The translations under genes and the position numbers were made by a program. Shown here one piece after another: positions 11,951 through 23,245 of a stretch of 64,000 nucleotides of DNA. The notes beneath the pieces are model-generated. The model had not been told where the DNA came from. It did no database searches and worked only from the letters and a program-made list of their open reading frames with translations. Numbering within the stretch: the stretch's first letter is position 1; each line of letters starts with the position of its first letter. This DNA is from Dasypus novemcinctus (Eukaryota; Chordata; Mammalia; Cingulata; Dasypodidae). The stretch covers positions 107,009,513-107,073,512 of the forward strand of contig NC_080677.1 in assembly GCF_030445035.2 (NCBI RefSeq). Direction: 5' to 3'.

Positions 11951-12370
11951 TTTTTTAAAAAAGACTTATTTTTTTTATTTCTCTCCCCTTCCCGCCCCCC
12001 CAGTTGTCTGCTCTCTGTGTCCATTTGCTGTGTGTTCTTCTGTGACCATTTCTATCCTTTTCAGCGGCACCGGGAATCTGTGTTTCTTTTTGTTGTGTCA
12101 TCTTGCTGTGTCAGCTCTCTGTGTGCGCGGTGCCATTCTTGGGCAGGCTGCACTTTCTTTTGTGCTGGGCGGCTCTCCCTACGGGGCGCACTCCTTGCGT
12201 GTGGGGCTCCCCCACACGTGGGACACCCCCGCGTGACACAGCACTGCTTGCGTGCATCAGCACTGTGCACGGGCCAGCTCTACATGGATCAGGGAGGCCC
12301 GGGGTTTGAACCGCGGACCTCCCATGTGGTAGGCAGACGCTCTACCCATTGGGCCAAGTCCGCTTCCCTA
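11951..12370 (-). mobile_element. Full-length tRNA-derived SINE (DAS type)
   Basis: Minus-strand copy: T-rich tail at the left, head at the right ending 'gcggacttggcccaatgg' when read on the minus strand. The target-site duplication is ag/accccatact at 11941-11950 and 12371-12380. Confidence 0.88.
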
Positions 12371-12380
12371 ACCCCATACT

Positions 12381-13140
12381 TAATGGTGAAATATAAGTGT
12401 AATTATCATTAAAATTAGGGGCATAAATGTTCTATCAATGCTAACATTTAACTTTGTTTTGCAAGTTGTAGCCATTGCAATAAGATGAGAAGGAAAAGGA
12501 CGAAGGAAGAAGGTTGTGGAGGAGTACAAAGAGGAGGAGAAATAAACATAAACTATTTTAAAAGAGTAAGAAAAGCCAAAATATCATTACTTTGTGAACA
12601 ACAGAAAACCATTAGAAAAAAATGTAATTAGGTTAAAGCTAAATAGCCCCATTAATAACTTTTCTAAAGAAGAATTGGAAGAAAAATTTCATAAAATATA
12701 GGCAAAATGCTTTTTTTAAAAAAAAAAAAAAGAATAAACACTAAAAAATTCAAAGAACTTACATGAAGAAAACTGCTCAGCTTGATTGAGAGGTGTTAAA
12801 AGAGGCCTTGATGAAGGCAGAAACAAATCTTGTTTCTGGATAGAACCTTTCATTATGTTGTAAGGTCATTAATCCTCTCCAACTTGATTTATATGTTTAG
12901 TACTGTTAAAACTAAAACATCAGTGATCTTTCTTTTTTTACTTTGCTATAATTATTTTGAAGCTCATCTGGAAGAGTAACAGGAAAAAATCTAAGAATGT
13001 TCTGAAGAAGAAAGGTGGGAAATGGGATGTCGGGGGGAAACTTGCTCTTTTGGATAGCATGTGTTCATTTATTTACATACCTATTAAACTATATTACAAA
13101 GCTACAATCATTTTTTAAAAAACTGTGATGCTGACACAAG
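12381..13140. other. Intergenic AT-rich sequence
   Basis: No gene is recognised. A copy of the 11.3-kb unclassified repeat is present at 12572-12642. Confidence 0.4.
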
Positions 13141-13988
13141 GATTAACAGGAAGGTCAGTGGAACGAAAAGCATGGTCGGAAGCAAGACGCTGATGTGGCA
13201 AGCAGCACCGACCAAGTTATACCCCACTTCTCTGGTCTCCACAGCAGTTCCTCCATGGTTGTCGGCACCCCTAGTCTCCAGTTTCTTCCCCACTGCTCCA
13301 GTCTGGCTTTCATTCCATGTCTCTGCTAACTCAGCTCTTGTCAACTTATCGTGACTTTCGGGTTGCAGCCGAATCCTGTGGACCTGAGGCCTCTTCTTCC
13401 CTGACCTCTGACCTCCCGATTCCCGTGACCACTTACTCTGCCCCCCTGCACCCACTTCTCCTGGCTTCCGAGGCAGGCACTCTTCCTTTACCACTCTGCC
13501 TTCTCCACCTGCATTCTTTCCTAGGGTAATCTCATCTAATAACCTGGCTCTAGGTAAAAACACTTACCTCTAAGCTCCGGACTCATATTGTTCAACTACT
13601 CCGACTAGACCTCTAAAAGATGCTTCAAACTTGTCGTGTCCAAAATAGAATTCTATTTCCATCATTTATTCTCTCTCACCAAAACAGAAACAGCTCTACC
13701 AAAAGAAATTTTCCTTTATTCTTCCCCATTCTTTCCCACTTTGCTTAAGAGCACCACCTTTCAGTTGGTCTAGCCAAAACTCTGTCTTTTATTCCTCTCT
13801 TTACTCAGCCCTACATCTAATTCATCAGCAAATCTTGGCACCTCCATCTCTAAAATATTTTACTCATCAACCATTTTTCACCCCTCCACTGGGCACCATC
13901 ACTAGCTCAGCTAGATTATTGCCATAGACCACCAGTTTCCTCTCTTGCCCATCTAGTCCATTCTTTACCCAGCAGCCAGAATGATCTT

Positions 13989-14343
13989 TTTTTAAAAGAA
14001 TTTAATTAATTAATTTCTCCCCACCCCATTTGTTGTTTGCATTTTCTATGTCTATTTGTTGTGTGCTGGTCTTCTTTTTAGAAGGCACTGGGAACTGAAC
14101 CCAGGACCTACAATGTGGGAGGGAGGCGCCTAACCACTTGAGCCACTTCCATTTCCTGCTTTGTTGTGTCTCTCATTATGTTTTCCTTGTGTCTCTTGTG
14201 TCATCTTGTTGCATCAGCTCACCACACCTGCCCATTGTGTCAGCTTGCTGTCTTGCTCATCTTCTTTAGGAGGCACTGGGAACCAAACCTGGGCCTCCCG
14301 TGTGGTAGGCAGGAGCTCAGTTGCTTGAGCCACATCCACTTCC
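13989..14343 (-). mobile_element. tRNA-type SINE, two heads
   Basis: Minus-strand SINE with two head units (around 14085-14155 and 14265-14340). It is bounded by 'ccagaatgatctt' at 13976-13988 and 'ccagaatgagctt' at 14344-14356, copies of the L2 target. Confidence 0.8.
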
Positions 14344-14356
14344 CCAGAATGAGCTT

Positions 14357-14769
14357 CTATTTATTTATTTATTTATTTATTTACTCCCCTTCCCCTCCTC
14401 CCACCCTGCTGTTTTTGCTGTCTGTGTTGTCTTCTCTTCTCATTTTTTCTCCTCTAGGATTTACTGGGATTCAATCCTGGAGACTCCTGATGTGGAGAGA
14501 GGTTCCCTGTCAACTGCACCACCTCAGTTCTTGGTTTCTGCTGTGCTTCACCTTGACTCTCCCCTTGTCTCTCTTTTGATGTGTCATCATATTCCTATGT
14601 GACTCACTTGCGTGGGCACTGGCTTACCATGCAGGCACTGGCCCGGGCACTGGCTCACCGCACGGGCATGCTTTCTTTTCTTCTTTTTCACCAGGAGGCC
14701 CCAGGGATCGGACCTAGGTCCTCCCATATGGTAGGTGGAAGCTCTCTCACTATAGCTACATCCGCTTCC
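14357..14769 (-). mobile_element. tRNA-type SINE with internal 'gggcactggctcac' repeats
   Basis: Minus-strand copy with a (TTTA)n tail at 14357-14385 and a head ending at 14769. A third copy of the target sequence 'ccagaatgagctt' follows at 14770-14782. The body has about four copies of the 'gggcactggctca' unit near 14613-14665. Confidence 0.8.
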
Positions 14770-14870
14770 CCAGAATGAGCTTTTAAAAGGATAAATCAGA
14801 TCACATAATTCCCTCTGCAATTACAGTAAAATTCAGTTGCCTTAGGAGGTCTACAAGGCTTACTTACATG

Positions 14871-15255
14871 GTAGGAAGCGGACGTGGCTCAGTTGATAGA
14901 GCGTCCACCTACCATATGGAAGGGTCCAGGGTTCCATTCCCAGGGCCTCCTGACCCATGTGGTGAGCTGGCCCATGCGCAGAGCTGCCACACGCAAGGAG
15001 TGCCATGCCACACGGGGGCGCCCCACGTGCAAGGAGTGCACCCTGCAAGGAGAACCACCCCGCGTGAATAAAGCGCAGCCCGCCCAGCAGAAGTGCTACA
15101 CACATGGAGGGCTGACGCAGCAAGATGACACAGTTTCCCGGTGCCACCGAGGGTACAAGGGGACACAGAAGAACACACAGTGAGTCAACACAGAGAGCAG
15201 ACAACACAGGGGAAGGGGAAGGGGAAGGAAATAAAATAAATCTTAAAAAAAAAAA
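14871..15255 (+). mobile_element. Full-length tRNA-derived SINE (DAS type)
   Basis: Head 'ggctcagttgatagagcgtc', body and poly(A) tail are present. The target-site duplication ggcttactt(a/c)catg lies at 14857-14870 and 15257-15270. Confidence 0.88.
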
Positions 15256-15932
15256 AAGGCTTACTTCCATGATATTCATCTCATACAATCTGCCGCTCCA
15301 GCCTCCTCTGTCCCATCTCTCCATTCACTACTCTCCAGGCACCTTGCCTTTCTTTCTGTCCTGCAAACCCTCCAAATTGTCCCTCCTCAGAGCCTTTTCT
15401 GTTCCGTCTGCCTGGAAGACACTTTGCCGGGATCTTCAGATGACTAGTCCCTCCTATCATTAGAAGATCAACTCAGATGCCACTTCCCATTCCTTTGTTT
15501 TCCCTCGCTACCTAATCTGATCCTTCTTGTTTATTTACCTACTGGTTATTGTCTGGCACCCCCACACACACACCCTGAGAAGAGTATAAACTCTTATGTA
15601 TCTTATTCGACCTTGTATCTTGAGCCCTTAAAAGAGTGCTTGCTTTAAAAATAATAATAATAATAATAAAAACCAAAAGAAAAAAAAGAATGCTTGGTAT
15701 CTAATAGGTAATCAATTAGTAAATGTTACTTTTGTTAGACAGTTGGATTTATGAGTCTGGAGAGCTCAAGGAAGAAGTCAGATCCACAGATGTAAAATTT
15801 TAAATTACCAGCATTTTGACTGCTAGAGTCACAGGAGCGGATGAGATGATCCAGAGAGAAAGTATAGGAAGGAAAGAGGGGTCAGCTTGTGGATGGAGCC
15901 TGGGGCGCGTCAACATTTAAAAGTCATGGGAG

Positions 15933-16577
15933 GGGGAAGTAGATGTGGCTCAAGTGATAAGGCCTCCACCTACCATATGGGAGGATCTGGGTTCAATTCC
16001 TGGGGCCTCCTGACAAAAAAGAAGAAAAGAAAGCATGCCCACGTGGTGAGCCCAGTGCCCATGTGAGTGCCTGCACAGCAAGCCAGTGCCTGTGTGGTGA
16101 GCTGAGTGCCCGCACAAGTGTCCCTGTGGTGAGCCAAGTGCCTGTGTGATGAACCAAGTGCCCAGGTGAGTGCCCGTGTGGTGAGGAAATGCTCGCACGG
16201 TGAGCCAGTGCCCACATGGTGAGCCGAGTGCCCACGCAGAGAGTCGAGTGCCCAAGAAAGCTGAGTGCCCACGCGGTATGCCAGTGCCCATGCAAGTGAG
16301 TCATGCAAGATGATATGCAACAAAAGAGAGAGTAAGGGGAGAGTCAAGGTGAAGCACAGCAGAGACCAGGAACTGAGGTGGCACAATTGACAGGGAACCT
16401 CTCTCCACATCAGAGGTCCCCAGGATGGAATCCTGGTGAATCCTAGAGGAGAAAGATGAGAAGAGAAGACAAAAAAGAGAGAAATAGATATAGAAGATCA
16501 CACAGTGAATGGACACAGGAACAAAACCAGCAGGGCAGGGAAGAAAAATAAAATAAAATTCTTTAAAAAATAAAATG
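15933..16577 (+). mobile_element. Long SINE with expanded internal minisatellite
   Basis: The head at 15935-16010 is followed at about 16030-16305 by roughly 14 imperfect copies of an 18-22 bp unit of the form 'gtgagccgagtgcccacg'. The usual body and an A-rich tail follow. The target-site duplication 'aaagtcatgggagg' lies at 15919-15932 and 16578-16591. Confidence 0.85.
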
Positions 16578-16591
16578 AAAGTCATGGGAGG

Positions 16592-16680
16592 AGAGTGGAT
16601 GTAGCCCAGTGGCTGGGCACCTGCTTCCCATGCATGAGGTCCTGGGTTCAGACCCTGGTGCCTCCTTAAAAAAACCATGG
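16592..16680 (+). mobile_element. Short head-only tRNA-type SINE
   Basis: Reads 'agtggatgtagcccagtgg' and 'gaggtcctgggttcagaccc' with a short A tail. It is followed by 'ccatgggag', a partial repeat of the upstream target 'tcatgggag'. Confidence 0.7.
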
Positions 16681-16759
16681 GAGAAGGAACACTAGAGACT
16701 GACAAGGAGCAGCCCATGAGACGAGGATTGTTTTCTCAGTGACATCCTTATATTTCTTT

Positions 16760-16990
16760 ATTGGCATCTCCACTTAGCGGCCTGACAGTCATCTCAAACT
16801 TGTTCTGTTGAAATGGAGCTACTTGTTTCCACCTTCCCTGTCCCCCATCTGTTTCCCCCCAGTAAATGGCACCACCACCCACCTCCTCGCACAAGCCAGT
16901 CAGAGCATCATGCCTGATTCTTCTCCCTCACTCCGTACTGAATCCATCAGCAAGTCCTCCAACATATGACCTCTTTATTCAAAATCCTCC
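16760..16990 (+). mobile_element. LINE-2 fragment
   Basis: Plus-strand L2 landmarks: 'tcatctcaaacttgttctg', 'agtaaatggcaccaccaccc', 'aatccatcagcaagtcctcc'. Confidence 0.6.
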
Positions 16991-17515
16991 TCAATACATA
17001 AAGACTTCATACAAAGTAACAAGAAAAATATAAAATAAACAACAGGCTAGAGATGTGCTGTCCTGATGTTCTGTTCCAAAGCCCTTTTAAGGAACACCCC
17101 CCAGCCCACCGTCTCTGTTTGGGAAGTAATGGTTATGCTTTGTCCTTTCTAGAGCCTCTTCTCGGCCACTAGAGAGGAGCAGGAGCAATTAGCTATGACT
17201 TAGGGCCTGTATCCTGATGGGGCAGGACGAGCTGGGCTCTTAGATCCTCTCTTTCTGAGTGTTAGGAATTTAAGTAGAACTACCAAGAGAATTTCCAATT
17301 TCCTACTCAGCAGGGGAAGTGGAAAAGCCACAGTAAGCCAAACCATGTACCAGCCAAAAATTCTGAGTTAGCAGAGGACACCTACGAGCAGAAAGAGGAA
17401 TGAAGACACCAGGCATCACTCACCCGCTCCTCACGCATTCCAGTTCCAGACTACATATGCCTCTTCATGAAACTCTCATTCATTTGAGGGAAGGTAAGAG
17501 AGTTTCTGTTCCTTG
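16991..17515. other. Intergenic, no feature recognised
   Basis: Unique-looking sequence with no supported open frame, repeat or RNA gene. Confidence 0.4.
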
Positions 17516-17519
17516 CAAT

Positions 17520-17735
17520 CCAATTAGCAACAGCAACAATAACCAATACTTATTGAGGGCTTAGTTTGTATCAAATGCAGTTTAAGTACTTTACAAGTAG
17601 TCCCTCATTTAATCCCCACAACCTCCCCTCCATTTTCACAGCTAGATGTGGAAACTGAGGCACAGGGGCCAGGTGACTTTCTAAGGTCCCATAGTCATGA
17701 AGTGGCACAGTCAGATCTGGACTTAGGCAGGTGAG
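17520..17735 (-). mobile_element. MIR SINE
   Basis: Well-preserved: 'aatacttattgagggcttag', 'ctcatttaatccccacaacc', 'ggaaactgaggcacagg', on the minus strand relative to the MIR consensus. Confidence 0.75.
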
Positions 17736-17757
17736 TGGGCAGTTCACTGGGACGTAC

Positions 17758-18330
17758 TATAACAGTTTGATATGGTTATGAATTCCAAAAATAGATATTG
17801 GCTTATGTTTGTAATCTGGTCTGTACCTGGGCATGATTGAGTTATGATCAGGGCTTTGATTGGGTCATGTTGTTAGGGTGTTGAGTCCCCACCCCTTGGT
17901 GGGTGGGGACTCACAGATTAAAGGCATGGCAAGGGACAGAGTTGAGGGGTTTTTGATGTTGGAGTTTTGATGCTGGAGTTTGATGCTGAAGCCTTAAGCT
18001 GGAGTCCTGGAAATTAAGCTCACAGAGGAAACAGAAGCCAGCCCCAGGAAGAGAGGAACCCTGATCCCCGGAAGAAGCAAGCCCTGGGAAAAAAGGAACC
18101 TTGAACCCAGAGAGAAGCAAGACCTGGAAGGGAGGGACACAGGAAGCCTGAACGCTCGCAGACATTGGCAGACATCTTGCTCCAACACATGAAAATAGAC
18201 TTTGGTGAGGGAAGTAACTTATGCCTTATGATCTGGTATCTGTAAGCTCCTACCCCAAATAAATACCCTTTGTAAAAACCAACCAATTTCTGGTATTTTG
18301 CATCAGCACACCTTTGGCTGACTAATACAC
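17758..18330 (+). mobile_element. Solitary LTR, ERVL-MaLR-like
   Basis: Starts 'tataacagtttgatatggtt', has a polyadenylation signal 'aataaa' near 18260, and ends 'tttggctgactaataca', a typical MaLR-type LTR terminus. A second member of the same family is at 29779-31674 on the minus strand. No internal viral genes are present. Confidence 0.65.
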
Positions 18331-18471
18331 ATACTAACAATGAACAATGCCTGAAAAACACTCCCCCTCATTGGTAGTCACAGAAGACACATAAAACTAG
18401 ACACCATTTTCACTTGTCAAATTCTCAAATTGTATTTTCTTTTTTCCCCGTTCAATAGTATTCAGTGCTAG

Positions 18472-18880
18472 GGAAATGGATATGGCTCAAGCAACTGAGC
18501 TCTCGCCTACCACATCGGAGGCCCCTGGTTTGGTTCCCAGTGCTTCTTAAAGAGGATAGAGAGCTGGTGCAACAGGCAGGTGCAGTGAGCTGACAAGGCA
18601 AGATGACGCAACAAGAGACACAAAAGAAGACAGTGAACTGACTGCGATGGGCAGGTGCAGCAAGCTGATGCAACAAGATTATACAACAAGAGACATGGGG
18701 AGGAAAAATATAATGAGAGACACAACAAAGCAGAGAGCAGTGGTGCTCAAGCGATCAGGCACCTCCCTCCCACATCAGAGGTCCCGGGTTCAGTTCCCAG
18801 TGCCTCCTAAAGATACAGCACACAGTGCAAACAACAAGGGGGTGGCAAGGAATAAATAAATACATCTTTTTAAAAAATAA
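18472..18880 (+). mobile_element. Dimeric tRNA-type SINE
   Basis: Two head units (about 18473-18545 and 18740-18812) lie between target-site duplications 'tattcagtgctag' at 18459-18471 and 18881-18893. Confidence 0.82.
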
Positions 18881-18993
18881 TATTCAGTGCTAGCTAGCAA
18901 AAGTATGGTGAAAAGAGCATATATGTATATGGCTGGAACAGTTTACAATGGTACAGGCTTTTTAAATGTAATTACAAAAGACACCAGAAGCTT

Positions 18994-19079
18994 TTTTTTT
19001 TTAGGAGGCACCAGGAACCAAACCCAGGACCTCTCATGTGGGAAGCAGGTGCTCTTCTGCCTGAGCCACATCCATTCCT
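18994..19079 (-). mobile_element. Short tRNA-type SINE
   Basis: Head-only minus-strand copy with the perfect target-site duplication 'caccagaagctt' at 18982-18993 and 19080-19091. Confidence 0.82.
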
Positions 19080-19091
19080 CACCAGAAGCTT

Positions 19092-19149
<58 letters not shown>

Positions 19150-19215
19150 CCTGGACAAGGGATTGACTCCTGGACCATGTATGTGGGAAGCCGGTACTCA
19201 ACCACATCAGTTCCC
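19092..19215 (-). mobile_element. Short tRNA-type SINE with (GT)n(GA)n tail
   Basis: The microsatellite (GT)n(GA)n at 19092-19147 replaces the usual tail, and the head lies at 19150-19215. The target 'c(c/t)agaagctt' appears again at 19216-19225, the third copy of this site. Confidence 0.7.
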
Positions 19216-19225
19216 CTAGAAGCTT

Positions 19226-19725
19226 TTTAAAAGTTCATATCTTTTGATGCAACCATTCCTCTTCTAGCCAATAATTCTATGTAAAAAATCAAATATTCAG
19301 GAAAAATGTATGTACTAGAATATTCATGGCAGCATTATGTGTAATCACAAAACACAGGACACTCTCATGTGGTCTAACAATAGGGCAAGAGCTAAATAAA
19401 TTATGGTATGTCCATAATGCAAGTGTTACAAATAAAGTTTTCAATATTTCAATAAAATGGAAAACCACTATATAAAGCTCCTTTTCAAAGCAGGGGGAAC
19501 TAAAATATAGACAATAACAGCTGCAGGATATAAAGTCATATATAAATAATACCACTGTCATGTTACATTTATATATACTTATGCATATATATGCTTAGAA
19601 AAAAGACAGGAAGGACATAGACCAAAATTTTAACAGTGATTATCTTTGGTTGCTAAGAGCATGGGTGGCTGTCATTTTCTTCTTTATATTTTTTTGTGAC
19701 TTCTTAATTTTCTGGCCTGGACATC
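19226..19725 (+). mobile_element. LINE-1 (L1M) 3' end
   Basis: Follows the L1 ORF2 end and 3' UTR: 'gcaaccattcctcttctagc', 'catggcagcattatgtgtaa', 'aataaattatggtatgtcc', 'agacaggaaggacatagacc', 'aacagtgattatctttggtt'. Confidence 0.75.
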
Positions 19726-19809
19726 TTTTGTAAAAAAAAAATAACTTTATTCACATATAGTTCACAAACCTTATCATTCACACATTTTTAGGTTACAATT
19801 CAATATTTT

Positions 19810-19980
19810 TTAGTATTTTTTGCTTGTCTGCTTGTTGTTTTTATTGTGTTTGTGTGTTTGCTTGTTGTTTTTGCTCGTTGTCTGCTTGTGGTCTGTTTTC
19901 CTTAGGAGGCACCGGAAACTGAACCCAGGACCTCCCGTGTGGGAGGCAGGTGCTCATTTGCTTGAGCCACATCTGCTCCA
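19810..19980 (-). mobile_element. Short tRNA-type SINE
   Basis: The plus strand reads 'aggaggcaccggaaactgaa', 'ggacctcccgtgtgggaggc' and 'gcttgagccacatctgctcc', the reverse of the SINE head, after a T/G-rich tail. Confidence 0.72.
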
Positions 19981-20830
19981 GGATACACATACCTTTTTAA
20001 TCAGAAAGAAATAAGTGTGTGCTTTAGATTATAAACAAAACAAATTGCTCAGGTAGGTGTCTCAACACCTTAAATATCTCCATCACCCAAGAATCCTGTG
20101 ATCTTCCTGGACCCCAGACTCAGATTCTCCTTACCTCTTCCCACTGACCCCAGCTTCCATCTTCTTCCCCACAGAGCCCCCCCCCCTCCCCACCGTCCCT
20201 GTATAGCCTCCCTGAGCTCAGCGTGTCTCCCTCACTCCCTCACCAACCCCCTCACCAACCGCGCTCTAAGGCTTTCTGCCCCCTCCCCAGGCAGAGGGGG
20301 TCTCCAGCGAGTGCAGGGATAGGGCCTGGGGCTCGCACGCGCACGCATGCCCGCACACCACTTGAGAGTGGGGCTTGGGCCTGGGGGGATGGTGGGGGGA
20401 GAAAGGGGGGAAGGACCACGGCAGAAATTAGCAAAAAGGGGTAGGTGGGCATCTCAGCCCAGCTCTGGGGGGCTGCCCCCTGCCCCGCAAGTCAGAGCAC
20501 CTCCCCAGCACCCAGAGATGAAGGAGTGAAACAGAGCGGCGGTGGGCGGCCTGGAAGAGAGGAACAGAGACGGGAGCAAGGGACCCTCCCCCGATGCTGT
20601 CCTTCCCTCCTGCCGCCGGCTCTCAGGGCTCGGGAGCTGGAAGGCAGAGAGGGTCTCCCCAGTGAGCTCCTGCTTGTCATCTCTTTGCTGCTTTAGTTCT
20701 TGGGGATTAGGGATGGATAGGACAAGGGTCAGGGACATCTGCTGCACACGTTACTTTGTCATTTAAAAAAGAAAAAAGGACTGTGTTTTTAATCTTTTGA
20801 CAAGGACAGCTGTTCCCAAATGTCTGCTTT
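19981..20830. other. Intergenic, GC-rich in the middle
   Basis: 20150-20690 is GC-rich with several short open frames in all phases, but no splice pattern or known protein was recognised. It could be a regulatory patch. Confidence 0.35.
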
Positions 20831-20834
20831 GTGG

Positions 20835-21235
20835 GTCTCTGTGTCTTCAGCCCTTAGACCTAACCCAACCTTTAGGGTATCAGATTCCTTATTTGCAAAA
20901 TGAGGATAATAATAGTACTTCCCTCAGAGTGGGGTTCTTAACAAGGGGTCCGTGAGTCTGATTTGAAATGCAAAAAAAAACACATTATTCTTGAGGGGAT
21001 GTGTTGGTGCGGTGTGATATATTTATGAAATAATACGCAGTATAGTGAGGACTTAGTGAGGGGTCTGTGGTTTTCACCTGACTGGCAAAAGGGTCTGTGG
21101 AACAAGAAAGGTTAAGAACCCCTGCCTCAGAGGGTTAGGGGACCATTAAATGCGACAAAAGAGAGAGAGGGCTTTGAAGAGTGCCCGGCACAGACAGAGA
21201 AATGCTATGTTTGCTACTATCATTATTATGGCATT
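20835..21235 (+). mobile_element. MIR SINE split by a DNA transposon
   Basis: Left half: 'cagattccttatttgcaaaa', 'tgaggataataatagtactt'. Right half from 21133: 'ggttaggggaccattaaatg', 'gtgcccggcacagac'. A hAT element occupies 20930-21124. Confidence 0.65.
20930..21124. mobile_element. Non-autonomous hAT transposon
   Basis: Terminal inverted repeats are 'ggggttcttaac' at the left and 'gttaagaacccc' at the right. A perfect 8-bp target-site duplication 'cctcagag' lies at 20922-20929 and 21125-21132, the hallmark of hAT. A second copy in the opposite orientation is at 23596-23834. Confidence 0.85.
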
Positions 21236-22744
21236 ATGATTCCAGGAGTGAAAAATAATGCTGCTCGAGCAAGTAGAGGATGTGGAGAAGTTTGGGGCCA
21301 CTGAGCAGAGGAAATTGGTGGGGGCAGCCAGGAGGGGGCAAGCACAAGCAAGTATGCAAGTGGCTAGCAGGGGAGGAGTGCCTCCCGCGGGTTGAGCTCC
21401 CGATGCACTTGAATAGCAGGTAGAGATAAAGACGCTGGGGTTTGGTAGGAGCTGCGATACCATCTGCAAGATTGATCTGTTTAAGTTTTATAGGGCAGAA
21501 TAGGCCCCAGGGAAAACTGTCCTGGTTCCCGGTCCCAGGCGAAAAAGCACGTGCCCACTCAGAGCAGAGGTCCCCTAATCCTGCCCCACCTACCCTGCCG
21601 CAAACTCAATGGGCCACCCACTCAGGGTCAAGGGGGACAGGGCCGTAGGTCAGCCACGCTGGGGATTGTGACCCGAGCCCCTCCTCCGCGTGAAGGCCGG
21701 CTGGGCGCTGGCTTCTGACAGCCTGAAGGCTCTCCACAGGTGCCTGGAGGACTCAGCTGTCCCCCCAGCAGGGAGGTGACGACCTGCAGCCCCCAGCCAT
21801 TCCTGCGGTGACCTTCTCCCCGCCCAATTCCTCAGGGCCGGTGCAGAACAGAGGAGCAGCGAGGGGCCTGTGGGGGCCAAGGGAGGCGCGGGACCACCCT
21901 GTCAGCTTCCACGTGAGGACTGGTCAGCAGGTCGACCGGGAAAGGTGGGGCCCCCGCCCTGTACTGCCAGGAGCCCCAACCCACGTTTGCCTCCCCCAGC
22001 TCACCTCGCCCCCCGTCTTTCCCCCGCAGCCAAGAGCTGGAGAGAAAACCTCCTCTCAGCCCACTCCCTGTTTCCTGTGAGATTTGTCTTCATTATGTAA
22101 ATGGCAGGACTACTAAATAGCAAAGTCGATGCTGGGGACACTCGTCCACCTTACCCTGGAGAGGGACTGGCCGGGAGGCTGAGGCGGGGCTGGGGGAGGA
22201 GGGGGCCCGCTCTGGTCTGCTGGGTGGGCTCCATGCCTGGGCTGCTGCGGGAGAAGAGAAGAACCCAGCTGGCTTGTCCTCTGCAAGCCCTTCCGGATGA
22301 CCTCCTTTCCTTCTGTCACACACACACACACACACGCACGCACACACACGCACTCACACACATCCCTTCTCCTCCTTCCTGGACTGTGTGTGGGAAGTTT
22401 GATCTCTGGAGCACAGGTGATGGATAGAAACAGCTTGTGTCCTACAACTTTCCGTCCCCTAGGCCCCATCCCCTCCCATTCCATCAGGTGTAGCCCCTGA
22501 TCAGGTTGCCCATGAGAGCATGGGGAGCAAGGAATGCCACTGTTCTTCCCTGAGTAGGAAGAAGGACATGGGTGACGGGGGCAAACTGGGAATATTGGTG
22601 TCCAGGCTGCTGGAACAGATTGCTTAAAACACACTTCCTGTTTCACAAGGTGAACAAACCCTTTCATAGATCTGCATCCCAAAATCAGGAATCCTAATAA
22701 CGTGCCCGAATCTGCCTCACTTGGAAACGAGAGTCCTGTGTTCT
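21236..22744. other. Intergenic, no gene supported
   Basis: Moderately GC-rich with overlapping short open frames. A (CA)n microsatellite lies at about 22316-22362. No exon or repeat family was assigned. Confidence 0.4.
22316..22362. repeat. (CA)n microsatellite with CG interruptions
   Basis: Alternating CA units with occasional 'cgca'. Confidence 0.85.
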
Positions 22745-22779
22745 AGTCCTGCCTGGGGCAAAACTGTGACGAACAGGGT

Positions 22780-23245
22780 TTTTGTTTCCTAGTTAAATAC
22801 CACATTTAAGCAAGGGGTTGACTTAAACAATGCGAATTTATTGACTCAGGATTTTGAGGCTTGGAGAAGTCCAAAATCAAGCATCATCAAGGAGATGCTT
22901 TTTCCCCGAGGACTGTGGTGCTCCGGGGCCGGCTGCCGAAGACCCTTGGTCCTTGGCTCTGGCGGCAGGTGACAGTGCACGCGGCGTCTCCCCCACCTCA
23001 CTGGGCTCCTTTGACTTCCAGCTTCTGGCTAGGCCCTTGGTGCTCTCTCTCTCTGTGACCTCCCCTGTAAGGCTTTCAGTAAAAGATGACGATCCCTCCT
23101 GATTCAGCTGGGCCACATCTTGACTGAACAGATCTCCTCCAAAGGCCCTATCTACGAGGTTTCACACCCACAGGAAGGTATTTGTTTATGCACGTTTTTC
23201 TGGGGTACAAAGCTCCAAGCCACCACAAATGCTCCACCCCTTCTT
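22780..23245 (-). mobile_element. LTR-like repeat, minus strand
   Basis: The reverse complement of this block parallels 24105-24540, for example 'agcatctccttgatgatg' against 'agcttcgccttgatgttg', so the two form an inverted pair of one LTR family (MaLR-like). No internal coding part is seen. Confidence 0.5.

Larger units (their letters stand above)
13560..15725 (+). mobile_element. LINE-2 (L2) 3' part, split by three SINEs
   Basis: L2 landmarks appear in order: 'aatcttggcacctccatctc', 'attgccatagaccaccagtt', 'cagccagaatgatct', 'aaatcagatcacataattcc', 'tctgcctggaagacactttg', 'tcaactcagatgccacttcc', then the 'tatcttgagccctt' to 'aatgcttggtatctaatagg' end. SINEs at 13989-14343, 14357-14769 and 14871-15255 interrupt it. 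The left boundary may extend to about 13140. Confidence 0.75.
15726..16740 (-). mobile_element. LINE-2 fragment, minus strand, interrupted by two SINEs
   Basis: The plus strand reads the reverse of L2: 'cagttggatttatgagtctg', 'gacaaggagcagcccatgag'. SINEs sit at 15933-16577 and 16592-16672. Confidence 0.55.

Noticed and set aside
16030-16305. Regularly spaced repeats considered as a CRISPR-like array
   Set aside because: The units are imperfect, have no unique spacers and sit inside a SINE with target-site duplications in a mammalian genome.
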